This document shows, piece by piece, positions 25,386 through 33,298 of a stretch of 64,000 bases of DNA. The stretch lies in assembly GCA_041281825.1 (NCBI GenBank), contig CP166298.1, positions 2,666,001 through 2,730,000 on the forward strand. The letters are read 5' to 3'. The notes beneath the pieces are model-generated. The model was given only the letters and a program-made list of their open reading frames with translations, was not told where the DNA came from and did not search any database. A program made the translations under genes and the position numbers. This DNA comes from Paenibacillus_D tarimensis_A (lineage in GTDB: Bacteria > Bacillota > Bacilli > Paenibacillales > Paenibacillaceae). Numbering within the stretch: position 1 is the stretch's first letter; the number at the start of each line of letters is the position of its first letter.

Positions 25386-26648
25386 ATGAAGGCGGAGATA
25401 ATAGCAGTCGGTACGGAGCTGCTGCTGGGTCAGATTGTGAATACGAACGCTCAATATTTATCCCGGGGGCTTGCAGATTTAGGGATTGACGTCTACTTTC
25501 AAACCGTAGTCGGCGACAATACGTTAAGGCTTCAGGAGGCGATCCGCGTTGCAAGAGGCCGTGCCGATCTGATCCTGTTTACGGGCGGGCTCGGACCGAC
25601 GCAGGATGACTTGACTAAAGATGCACTCGCAGCCGATTTGGACCGCTCTCTGGTCATCCATGAACCGTCAATGGCAAAGATTGAAGCCTTGTTCGCATCC
25701 AGAGGCGCGCACATGGTGGAAAGCAATCGGCGACAGGCGTTGATGATCGAAGGAAGCGATCCGCTGGACAATGAAACAGGGCTAGCTGTCGGTAATGCGA
25801 TGACGGCCGGAAATACCCATTACGTGCTGCTTCCAGGGCCGCCGCGTGAAATGAAGCCGATGTTCGACGGTCCGGCGAAAGCCTGGCTCCGCAACGTTAT
25901 GGGAGAGGAGAGACCATTATATTCACGCCAGCTCCGATTTGCGGGAATCGGGGAGTCGAGTCTTGAGGCGGCTCTGCTTGACTTAATTGACAGTCAAACG
26001 GATCCAACGATTGCCCCTTATGCGAAGGAAGGCGAGGTGGCTCTCCGAATATCGACCAAGGCGGCGGGCGAAGCCGAGGCGAACGCCAAGATTGACCGAA
26101 CCGTTGCTGCAATTATGGAACGCGTCGGACAATATTTATATGCACTGGAAGATATATCGATCGAAGAAGCGGTCGTTCGTTTGCTTCGCAGTTCGAAGCG
26201 CACGGTGGCGATGGCGGAAAGCTGTACCGGCGGACTGTTCGCGGAATTGATTACGGCCATCCCCGGCAGCAGCGGCGAGTTTGCCGGCGGCGTTGTAACC
26301 TACACGAATAAAATGAAGGTTACGCTGCTCGGCATCCCGGTCTCACTGTTGGAAGGTCCAGGCGCTCCCGGAGCGGTCAGCGATTCCGTGGCCGCATTGA
26401 TGGCCGAACGGATTAGAGAGATAGCGGGAAGCGACTTCGGCTTATCCATAACTGGCGTCGCCGGTCCTTCGGAAAGCGAAGGCAAACCGGTCGGGCTTGT
26501 TTATGCGGGGATTGCGCAAGCCGGTAAACCGACCGAGGTGCACAAGCTGCAGCTGGCCGGCAACAGGAGCGGAATCCGTCTGCGGGCGGTGAAGGCGGCG
26601 TTATACAGGCTTTGGCAGGTGCTGCAACCCAATCCCGGGTCAAAATAA
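25386..26648 (+). CDS. cinA: CinA family protein (competence/damage-inducible; NMN deamidase domain)
   Basis: 420 residues. The N-terminal MoaB/MogA-like domain (GTELLLGQIVNTNAQYLS; TGGLGPTQDDLTKDA) is followed by a C-terminal CinA domain (MAESCTGGLFAELIT; YTNKMKVTLLG) that in other bacteria deamidates nicotinamide mononucleotide in NAD recycling. In streptococci CinA binds RecA during competence, and the gene commonly precedes recA, as here. Start ATG with AAAAGGGAG upstream. Confidence 0.93.
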   Translation: MKAEIIAVGTELLLGQIVNTNAQYLSRGLADLGIDVYFQTVVGDNTLRLQEAIRVARGRADLILFTGGLGPTQDDLTKDALAADLDRSLVIHEPSMAKIEALFASRGAHMVESNRRQALMIEGSDPLDNETGLAVGNAMTAGNTHYVLLPGPPREMKPMFDGPAKAWLRNVMGEERPLYSRQLRFAGIGESSLEAALLDLIDSQTDPTIAPYAKEGEVALRISTKAAGEAEANAKIDRTVAAIMERVGQYLYALEDISIEEAVVRLLRSSKRTVAMAESCTGGLFAELITAIPGSSGEFAGGVVTYTNKMKVTLLGIPVSLLEGPGAPGAVSDSVAALMAERIREIAGSDFGLSITGVAGPSESEGKPVGLVYAGIAQAGKPTEVHKLQLAGNRSGIRLRAVKAALYRLWQVLQPNPGSK

Positions 26649-26735
26649 ACGAGTCCATTGACCAAGCCGGGTTTTAAAGTCACGATGAGCGAACCCCCTG
26701 ATATGAAACGTTGATGTGGATGTAAGGGGAAAAGC

Positions 26736-26764
26736 TTGCTTATTAGACAATAATCGACTATACT
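26736..26764 (+). promoter_or_regulatory. Candidate promoter for a short terminated transcript upstream of recA
   Basis: TTGCTT, exactly 17 bases, TATACT (26759-26764). Transcription from about 26771 would meet a strong terminator at 26781, giving a transcript of only about 50 bases unless it reads through. Confidence 0.4.
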
Positions 26765-26780
26765 GAGTGATAGTTGACGG

Positions 26781-26822
26781 AAGAACCGTAGCGAAGATTA
26801 CTTTGCTGCGGTTCTTTTTTTA
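26781..26822 (+). terminator. Intrinsic terminator between cinA and recA
   Basis: AAGAACCGTAGC pairs with GCTGCGGTTCTT (one wobble) across GAAGATTACTTT and is followed by TTTTTT. It isolates recA from upstream transcription. Confidence 0.85.
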
Positions 26823-26850
26823 TTCACAACTGAAAGGAGGAGAAAAAAAT

Positions 26851-26864
26851 CGAATGTATGTTCG
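26851..26864 (+). promoter_or_regulatory. recA: LexA/DinR SOS box of recA
   Basis: CGAATGTATGTTCG matches the Bacillus SOS box (CGAAC-N4-GTTCG) with one base changed. It lies 9 bases upstream of the recA -35, so LexA bound here should repress recA until DNA damage. Confidence 0.8.
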
Positions 26865-26873
26865 AAAAAATAC

Positions 26874-26902
26874 TTGGCAAAGGATGAGAAACGAGGTATC
26901 AT
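26874..26902 (+). promoter_or_regulatory. recA: recA promoter
   Basis: TTGGCA (five of six), 17-base spacer, TATCAT (five of six). Transcription from about 26909 gives an unusually long leader of about 240 bases before the recA start. Confidence 0.65.
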
Positions 26903-26926
26903 AATACTATCATCGCAAGTTCTTTA

Positions 26927-27095
26927 AAAGATAAGAAAGTATAAGCTTCGCTGCAGGATTTCCAAATGATCCGCTTCATAAGCATTCGCTTATACAGACT
27001 TATCTTTCATCAACGAAACGATGCTGTTCCGCTAAGGACGGGACTGAACCGAACTGCATCAATTGATTGCAGCTAACGGTTCGTGCTCAGCGTTC
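26927..27095 (+). other. Structured recA leader
   Basis: Two stem-loop domains lie between the promoter and the gene. Bases 26927-26946 pair with 26988-27007: 9 bp (AAAGATAAG/CTTATCTTT), a 3-base internal mismatch, then 8 bp (GTATAAGC/GCTTATAC). Bases 27046-27051 (GAACCG) pair with 27077-27082 (CGGTTC) and enclose CTGCA..TGCAG. The region has no plausible coding frame. Confidence 0.5.
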
Positions 27096-27147
27096 AGCCG
27101 TTTCTCCTTAAGTTCCTGATTAATAACATGTGAAGGATGTGGGTTTG

Positions 27148-28194
27148 TTGTCAGATCGCCGCGCTGCGCTTGAAATGGCTTTACGCCAAATTGAGAAACA
27201 ATTCGGTAAAGGCTCGATTATGAAATTAGGGGAGCAAGCTGGCATGCAGGTTGAAGTTGTGCCGAGCGGCTCGCTTGCGTTAGATATTGCTCTTGGAATA
27301 GGCGGACTGCCGAGAGGAAGAATTATTGAAGTTTACGGACCGGAATCATCGGGTAAGACAACGGTCGCACTCCATGCGATTGCGGAAGTACAACGGATCG
27401 GCGGACAAGCTGCATTCATTGACGCAGAGCATGCATTGGATCCGCTGTATGCAAGCAAACTTGGCGTGAATATCGACGAGCTGCTGCTCTCGCAGCCGGA
27501 TACAGGCGAGCAGGCGCTGGAAATCGCTGAGGCGCTGGTACGCAGCGGAGCAGTTGATATTATCGTCATCGACTCCGTTGCGGCGCTTGTGCCGAAGGCG
27601 GAAATCGAAGGCGAGATGGGAGACTCCCATGTAGGCTTGCAGGCGCGTCTGATGTCGCAAGCGCTTCGCAAGCTGTCCGGAGCAATCAGCAAATCGAAGG
27701 TCATCGCCATCTTCATTAATCAGCTGCGCGAGAAGGTCGGTGTGATGTTCGGCAATCCGGAGACAACGCCGGGCGGACGGGCATTGAAGTTCTATTCCAG
27801 TGTGCGCCTGGAGGTGCGCAGAGTCGAAACGATCAAGCAAGGCAATGAAATGGTCGGCAACCGTACACGGATTAAAGTGGTTAAGAATAAAGTCGCTCCG
27901 CCGTTTAAGCAAGCGGAAATCGACATCATGTATGGTGAAGGCATTTCCAAGGAAGGCAGTTTGGTCGATATCGGCACGGAAATGGAAATCGTACAGAAGA
28001 GCGGAGCCTGGTTCTCTTATAATGGCGAACGGCTTGGTCAAGGTCGGGAAAATGCGAAGCAATATTTGAAGGACCATCCGGAAATCGCACAGGTCATTGA
28101 AAAAGAAATCCGTAACGGAAGCAGCCTGAGCGAATCTGCAGTTTCAGCCGCTTTTGACGGGGAAGATGAGGAAGAACTGGAAGAGCTGATTTAG
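27148..28194 (+). CDS. recA: Recombinase RecA
   Basis: 348 residues, the same length as B. subtilis RecA. ATP-dependent strand exchange, LexA co-protease and recombinational repair. Walker A is GPESSGKT (about 66-73), Walker B VIDSVAAL, with the MAW/L2 region FINQLREKVGVMFGNPET. The acidic C-terminal tail (GEDEEELEEL) is typical. The start is taken as TTG 27148 (MSDRRAALEMA), which aligns with the family start; a GTG at 27130 adds six residues. SOS box and promoter lie upstream. Confidence 0.97.
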   Translation: MSDRRAALEMALRQIEKQFGKGSIMKLGEQAGMQVEVVPSGSLALDIALGIGGLPRGRIIEVYGPESSGKTTVALHAIAEVQRIGGQAAFIDAEHALDPLYASKLGVNIDELLLSQPDTGEQALEIAEALVRSGAVDIIVIDSVAALVPKAEIEGEMGDSHVGLQARLMSQALRKLSGAISKSKVIAIFINQLREKVGVMFGNPETTPGGRALKFYSSVRLEVRRVETIKQGNEMVGNRTRIKVVKNKVAPPFKQAEIDIMYGEGISKEGSLVDIGTEMEIVQKSGAWFSYNGERLGQGRENAKQYLKDHPEIAQVIEKEIRNGSSLSESAVSAAFDGEDEEELEELI

Positions 28195-28251
28195 CATAAG
28201 GCTGGCTCCCATATCCGGTTTTGATGATAACATCAGAGTTGTATACTTCGT

Positions 28252-28280
28252 AAGGCGCCATCTGATGGCGCCTTTAGTCT
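28252..28280 (+). terminator. Hairpin between recA and recX
   Basis: Perfect 10-bp AAGGCGCCAT / ATGGCGCCTT stem with loop CTG, followed by TAGTCTT. The weak T-run suggests partial termination, which would lower recX relative to recA. Confidence 0.6.
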
Positions 28281-28299
28281 TGGAAAGGAGCGGTATGCC

Positions 28300-28995
28300 G
28301 TGAATAACGAAGAGGCGGAAATGCAGGGCCGGTATAGAATCGCTTCAGTGGAAAGGGATATAAAGAAACGCAGCCGTTACTTGATTTATACCGAGCAAAG
28401 CGAGGAGCCCATTTTGTCGGTGCATGAAGATATACTGGTTCAGTATCGCCTGCTTAAAGGACAATCGCTGACCTCTGCCGAGTTGTCGGAAATTATCGAT
28501 GCCGACCGGAAGCAAAGCGCCTATGCGCTGGCAGTTGCGTATTTAGGTATAAAGCCGCGCACACGTAAAGAAATTGAACGTTATTTGCAGCGTAAAGAGC
28601 TGGATCCGGATGTTATTAACAGCGCTCTTGACCGTCTGGAAGCGGAACGCACGATAGACGACGGCGAATATGCGGCCCAGTTCGCTGAACAGCGGCTAAG
28701 GCTTCAGTCGAAAGGGAGACTTGCGATCAAGCAGGAGCTGCTGCTGCGTGGAATATCCAAATCGCAAGCTGCGGATGCAATTGCTGGACTGGATGAGGCA
28801 ACTGAACTAACAACCGCAGTTCGCGCCGGGACGAAGAAATGGCCTTTTATCAAAGGTGAACATCGGGACCGCAAGCAAAAATTAGCGTTATTTCTAATGC
28901 GAAAAGGATATCCCGGATCGGTAGTGAAGGAAGCGGTCAAGCAAGTTTCCGCCGAAGCTCTAACAGATGATGAGGGGCAAATGCTTGACAATTGA
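28300..28995 (+). CDS. recX: Regulatory protein RecX
   Basis: 231-residue RecA modulator built of tandem three-helix repeats (LGIKPRTRKEIERYLQRKEL; RTIDDGEYAAQFAEQRLRL; KGRLAIKQELLLRGI). It binds RecA filaments and the gene typically follows recA. Start GTG with AAAGGAG 9 bases upstream. Only a hairpin with a weak T-run separates it from recA, so it is probably expressed at a reduced level from the SOS promoter. In B. subtilis recX is elsewhere. Confidence 0.92.
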   Translation: MNNEEAEMQGRYRIASVERDIKKRSRYLIYTEQSEEPILSVHEDILVQYRLLKGQSLTSAELSEIIDADRKQSAYALAVAYLGIKPRTRKEIERYLQRKELDPDVINSALDRLEAERTIDDGEYAAQFAEQRLRLQSKGRLAIKQELLLRGISKSQAADAIAGLDEATELTTAVRAGTKKWPFIKGEHRDRKQKLALFLMRKGYPGSVVKEAVKQVSAEALTDDEGQMLDN

Positions 28996-29179
28996 TTTTA
29001 CCAAAAGCTAAAATGAATGTGTATTCCTTCTTATTAGAATCAGTTTTCCTTCCAAAAATTGATTCGAACCGATTATTTTCGTCAAAACTTTGTGTCGATG
29101 AACGGTATGAATACCGGCTTGAAAACCCAATATCATCCCAAGCGGTTGCCTTGGTGTATGCAACGAGGAGGTGAGAAAG

Positions 29180-30721
29180 ATGAATCCAATCTGGATCACG
29201 GTTCTCGTTGTTGGCGCGATATTCTTAGGGATTGCGATTGGTTATTTTATTCGGAAGTCGATTGCCGAGGCCAAAATTTCAAGCGCCGAGCAAGCTGCCG
29301 TTCAGATTGTAGAGAACGCTAAGAAAGAAGCGGAAGCGCTGAAGAAAGAAACGGTGCTCGAAGCAAAAGACGAAGTCCATAAACTCCGCGCCGAAGCAGA
29401 AAAAGACATTCGAGAGCGTCGTAATGAAATACAACGTTTAGAAAGACGTTTGCTGCAGAAAGAGGAGTCGCTGGATAAGAAAATAGAAGCGCTGGAACGC
29501 AAAGAAGAACAAGTAGCCAACAAAGAGAAACGGATCGAGGAAACACAGGAGCAGATTGACTCGATTTACAAGCAGCAGGTTAATGAATTAGAGCGTATTT
29601 CCAGCCTCACAATGGAGGATGCCAAACAATTGATCCTGTCGAATGTGGAGCAGGAGGTACGACACGAAACCGCGCAAATGATCAAGGAAATTGAACAGCA
29701 AGCGAAAGAGGAAGCCGACAAAAAGGCACGGGATATCATCTCGCTGGCTATTCAGCGTTGTGCGGCGGATCATGTGGCCGAGACGACGGTTTCCGTTGTA
29801 TCTCTGCCGAATGAGGAAATGAAAGGCCGCATTATCGGGCGTGAAGGCCGAAATATCCGTGCGCTGGAAACATTGACCGGTATCGATCTGATCATTGACG
29901 ATACGCCGGAAGCGGTCATTCTGTCGGGCTTTGATCCTATTCGCCGTGAAATAGCGCGCACATCGCTGGAGAAATTGGTTGCCGACGGTCGAATTCATCC
30001 TGCCCGCATTGAAGAAATGGTGGAAAAATCCCGTAAAGAAGTGGACGAAAGAATTCGCGAATACGGGGAACAGGCTACATTCGAAGTGGGGGTACACGGG
30101 CTTCATCCGGATTTGATCAAAATACTCGGACGATTGAAATATCGTACGAGCTATGGTCAGAATGTGCTGAAGCATTCGATGGAAGTAGCATATCTATCCG
30201 GATTGATGGCTGCTGAACTTGGACAGGATGTCACGCTGGCGAAGCGGGCGGGATTGCTTCATGATATCGGCAAAGCACTGGATCACGAGGTGGAAGGCTC
30301 GCATGTCGAAATCGGCGTCGAATTAGCGAAGAAGTACAAAGAGCATCCGGTTGTCATTAACAGTATTGCATCACATCATGGCGATTGCGAGGCGACATCG
30401 ATCATCGCGATGCTTGTCGGCGCTGCGGATGCATTGTCGGCCGCGCGTCCGGGCGCACGCAGAGAAACGCTTGAAACGTATATTAAACGTCTGGAGAAGC
30501 TGGAGGAGATTTCGGAGTCTTTCGAAGGCGTTGAGAAATCCTATGCAATTCAGGCAGGACGTGAAGTCCGCGTAATGGTCCAACCGGAGAAGGTTGACGA
30601 TACCGAAGCATTTCGATTGGCGCGGGATATTACAAAGAAAATCGAAAGCGAGCTCGATTACCCCGGTCATATCAAGGTTACGGTTATACGGGAAACCCGG
30701 GCGGTTGAATACGCCAAATAA
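29180..30721 (+). CDS. rny: Ribonuclease Y
   Basis: 513-residue membrane-anchored endoribonuclease that initiates decay of many mRNAs. It has an N-terminal membrane segment (about 4-25), a long coiled coil rich in Glu, Lys and Ala (about 30-200), a KH domain (GRIIGREGRNIRALETLTG, from about 215) and a metal-dependent HD domain (HSMEVAYLSG; LLHDIGKALDHE, about 360). Start ATG 29180 with GAGGAGG upstream. Its cofactor ricA is also in this window, downstream of miaB. Confidence 0.97.
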   Translation: MNPIWITVLVVGAIFLGIAIGYFIRKSIAEAKISSAEQAAVQIVENAKKEAEALKKETVLEAKDEVHKLRAEAEKDIRERRNEIQRLERRLLQKEESLDKKIEALERKEEQVANKEKRIEETQEQIDSIYKQQVNELERISSLTMEDAKQLILSNVEQEVRHETAQMIKEIEQQAKEEADKKARDIISLAIQRCAADHVAETTVSVVSLPNEEMKGRIIGREGRNIRALETLTGIDLIIDDTPEAVILSGFDPIRREIARTSLEKLVADGRIHPARIEEMVEKSRKEVDERIREYGEQATFEVGVHGLHPDLIKILGRLKYRTSYGQNVLKHSMEVAYLSGLMAAELGQDVTLAKRAGLLHDIGKALDHEVEGSHVEIGVELAKKYKEHPVVINSIASHHGDCEATSIIAMLVGAADALSAARPGARRETLETYIKRLEKLEEISESFEGVEKSYAIQAGREVRVMVQPEKVDDTEAFRLARDITKKIESELDYPGHIKVTVIRETRAVEYAK

Positions 30722-30745
30722 TATCCCAGTCTTCGGGAACGATAT

Positions 30746-30776
30746 AAAAAGTGGCTGCTCGTCAGCCACTTTTTAT
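30746..30776 (+). terminator. Intrinsic terminator after rny
   Basis: AAAAAGTGGCT / AGCCACTTTTT, perfect 11-bp stem with a 7-base loop and U-rich 3' side. Confidence 0.85.
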
Positions 30777-30840
30777 GTCTTCAAAGCGCTACTGATTCTA
30801 TAATATACAGCAGAATGTTCGGCAAAGTGAGGGAACAAGA

Positions 30841-31629
30841 GTGAAAGTCATGTTTATCGGCGATATCGTCGGGAGTGTGGGACGCGACGCTTTGAAGCAG
30901 GTGCTGCCGGCGCTGAAGGAGAAATATACCCCCCACGTGATTATAGTTAACGGTGAAAATGCCGCACACGGCCGAGGCATTACGGCGGCTATCGCCAAGG
31001 AGTTTTTTGAATTGGGCGTTCATGGCATTACGATGGGAAATCATACTTGGGATAACAAGGATCTGTTCGAGTGGATCGATGAAGAAAGGCGGCTTGTCCG
31101 TCCTGCGAATTTTCCGCCGGGGGCGCCGGGGCAAGGATTTACCGTCATTAAAGCAAACGGAAAAGAGCTTGGCATTATAAATCTGCAGGGCCGCACGTTT
31201 TTGCCGCCAATTGATTGTCCTTTCCGCAAGGCCGATGCATTGCTGGAACAGATAAGCAGCAAGCATATTCTGGTTGATTTTCACGCGGAAGCGACATCGG
31301 AAAAAATTGCGATGGGCTGGTATTTGGACGGCCGCGCTTCGATTGTCGTAGGCACACATACCCACGTTCAAACGAACGACGATACAATACTGCCGCAGGG
31401 TACGGCTTATATAACCGATGTTGGAATGGTCGGTTCCAAGGAAGGCGTACTGGGGATGGAGCGTAAAGCGGTCGAATACCGATTTCTGACCCAACTGCCG
31501 GTACGGTTTGTCGTCGATGAAGGAAAATGGCACTTTCATGCGGTTGTAGCCGATCTGGACGATGCGAGCGGCAAAGCTCGCTCTATTACCAAAATAAGGT
31601 GGACGGAAGAAGACTGGTTGCTGATTTAA
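30841..31629 (+). CDS. ymdB: YmdB metallophosphoesterase
   Basis: 262-residue calcineurin-fold phosphodiesterase. Metal ligands are visible in GDIVGSVGRD, NGENAAHGRG, GNHTWDN and GTHTHVQTND. B. subtilis YmdB hydrolyses 2',3'-cyclic nucleotides and affects biofilm gene expression and nanotube formation. Start GTG 30841 (MKVMFIGDIVG). It sits between rny and spoVS as in Bacillus. Confidence 0.93.
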   Translation: MKVMFIGDIVGSVGRDALKQVLPALKEKYTPHVIIVNGENAAHGRGITAAIAKEFFELGVHGITMGNHTWDNKDLFEWIDEERRLVRPANFPPGAPGQGFTVIKANGKELGIINLQGRTFLPPIDCPFRKADALLEQISSKHILVDFHAEATSEKIAMGWYLDGRASIVVGTHTHVQTNDDTILPQGTAYITDVGMVGSKEGVLGMERKAVEYRFLTQLPVRFVVDEGKWHFHAVVADLDDASGKARSITKIRWTEEDWLLI

Positions 31630-31710
31630 CCATCAGAGCCGGTTTTTTTTATTTTGTTTTTTTCGAATCGTTAAACAATTCAGAACTGTTTGCAAAGTGT
31701 TGCGATAAAA

Positions 31711-31737
31711 GAAGGAATTTTTTCACCTCTCTCGAAT
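31711..31737 (+). promoter_or_regulatory. Sigma-H promoter of spoVS
   Basis: GAAGGAATT (31711-31719) fits the sigma-H -35 (RNAGGAWWW) exactly. After 11 bases, CTCGAAT (31731-31737) fits the -10 (RNNGAAT) except for its first base. B. subtilis spoVS is sigma-H controlled. Confidence 0.7.
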
Positions 31738-31786
31738 AGTTTATAAATAGTGGAATTCATTCATCATTCCCGAGGAGGTACTTTTC

Positions 31787-32047
31787 ATGGAAGTATTAAA
31801 AGTTTCAGCAAAGTCCAATCCAAATTCTGTTGCTGGTGCGCTTGCAGGCGTTTTACGTGAACGCGGCGCTGCTGAATTGCAAGCTATCGGGGCTGGTGCA
31901 TTGAATCAAGCAATTAAAGCGGTAGCCATTGCTCGGGGATTCGTAGCTCCAAGCGGGGTTGATTTAATCTGCATACCGGCTTTTACCGACATTGTCATCG
32001 ACGGAGAAGATCGTACGGCAATTAAACTTATTGTTGAGCCGAGATAA
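31787..32047 (+). CDS. spoVS: Stage V sporulation protein S
   Basis: 86-residue Alba-like protein needed for normal sporulation and septation control, very strongly conserved (MEVLKVSAKSNPNSVAGALA start; AVAIARGFVAPSGVDL). Start ATG with GAGGAGG upstream. It is a single-gene unit bounded by the sigma-H promoter and a terminator. Confidence 0.97.
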   Translation: MEVLKVSAKSNPNSVAGALAGVLRERGAAELQAIGAGALNQAIKAVAIARGFVAPSGVDLICIPAFTDIVIDGEDRTAIKLIVEPR

Positions 32048-32075
32048 GGATTAAACTGTCTTATAAGATCGCGTG

Positions 32076-32107
32076 CCTGTTTACAATATGTAGACAGGTT
32101 TTTTTGT
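32076..32107 (+). terminator. Intrinsic terminator after spoVS
   Basis: CCTGTTTAC / GTAGACAGG (one wobble, 5-base loop) followed by TTTTTTT. Confidence 0.85.
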
Positions 32108-32164
32108 ATGGAATGAAAGGTTTAAAGGTCTGAAATACAAATACGAAGGGATGGGACAACGGCG

Positions 32165-33103
32165 ATGAAGGTAGTTGATTTCCATTGTGATGTGCTTAGT
32201 AAATTGCTGACCGACGAAACGCTCGATTTTGCAAAAGGGGGAAACGGACGGCTGGATGTCACGTATGAACGGCTGAGCCGGGCGGGCTCTTTGCTACAGA
32301 CATTTGCCATCTATATTCCGGAACGGATGGAAAACAATATGAGATCATTGCTCCGCTCGGTCGATCTCATGGTAACGAAGGTGTTGTCGATCCAAGGAAT
32401 GACCCTTATACGTTCGGCATCGGATCTTAAGGAATCGCTAAAGAAGGGGAACATCGGCGCGCTTCTGTCGCTCGAAGGCGCGGACGGCTTGGGCGGGGAT
32501 ATGACGAATCTTAGAATATTATACTATCTTGGCGTTCGTGCGTTAGGTATAACGTGGAACCATTCCAACTGGGCTGCGGACGGGGTACTCGAGCCAAGGC
32601 AGGGCGGACTGACAAAAAAAGGGCGTTTGCTTGTTAAAGCATGTAATGATTTGGGTATACTGTTGGATGTGTCGCATTTGACGGACCGCGGTTTCTGGGA
32701 AGTGGCGGACTTAAGCGCGAAGCCGTTTCTCGCATCCCATTCGAACGCAAGAACGGTATGCGAACATCCCCGTAATTTAACGGATGATCAAATTCGCGCA
32801 ATGATTGCGATGGACGGACGGATTGGCGTTACGTTCGTACCGTGGTTCCTAACAAGGCGGGAATCGGCAACAATCGACGATGTTCTGCGTCATATCGAGC
32901 ATATTTGCGCCATGGGCGGTGAACGCCAGCTGATGCTTGGTTCCGATTTTGACGGCATTGACCGGCATGTGCAGCAATTAACTCACCCTGGCGAAATAAC
33001 CAATTTGACCGAATCGCTGTTAAAACGGTATCCGGAAGAGCTAGTCCGTGCCATTATGGCTGACAATGCGCTTACGTTTTTGAAGAATCATCTGCCGGAG
33101 TAA
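32165..33103 (+). CDS. M19 family membrane/renal-type dipeptidase
   Basis: 312-residue zinc dipeptidase of amidohydrolase fold. Metal and active-site segments are DFHCDVL (N-terminus), SLEGADGLGGD, LGITWNHSNWAADG, LDVSHLTDRGFW, LASHSNARTVCEHPRNL and LGSDFDGID. Family members cleave dipeptides including those with D-residues at the C-terminus, so a role in peptide or cell-wall fragment turnover is possible. There is no signal peptide. Start ATG 32165. Confidence 0.92.
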   Translation: MKVVDFHCDVLSKLLTDETLDFAKGGNGRLDVTYERLSRAGSLLQTFAIYIPERMENNMRSLLRSVDLMVTKVLSIQGMTLIRSASDLKESLKKGNIGALLSLEGADGLGGDMTNLRILYYLGVRALGITWNHSNWAADGVLEPRQGGLTKKGRLLVKACNDLGILLDVSHLTDRGFWEVADLSAKPFLASHSNARTVCEHPRNLTDDQIRAMIAMDGRIGVTFVPWFLTRRESATIDDVLRHIEHICAMGGERQLMLGSDFDGIDRHVQQLTHPGEITNLTESLLKRYPEELVRAIMADNALTFLKNHLPE

Positions 33104-33178
33104 TCGATAAATTCCATTCCATCTCACTTCGGTATGAATTCAATCGAAAAGAACTATGTTTGGTTTGGGTCAAATCCC

Positions 33179-33207
33179 TTGCAATTTACAATAGAGAGAC
33201 ATAAAAT
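33179..33207 (+). promoter_or_regulatory. Sigma-A promoter of korAB
   Basis: TTGCAA (four of six), 17-base spacer, TAAAAT (five of six). The start codon of korA is about 92 bases downstream of the -10. Confidence 0.55.
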
Positions 33208-33298
33208 TTATTTGAACGTTATATGAATATTTTTTCGCAAGTATTGAATAATGATGTCGAAATTAACAGGTTGCTGACCAAAAAGAGGAGTGGACATT

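Noticed and set aside
30781..31539. 252-codon minus-strand frame opposite ymdB
   Set aside because: Shadow of ymdB; no ribosome site or domain.
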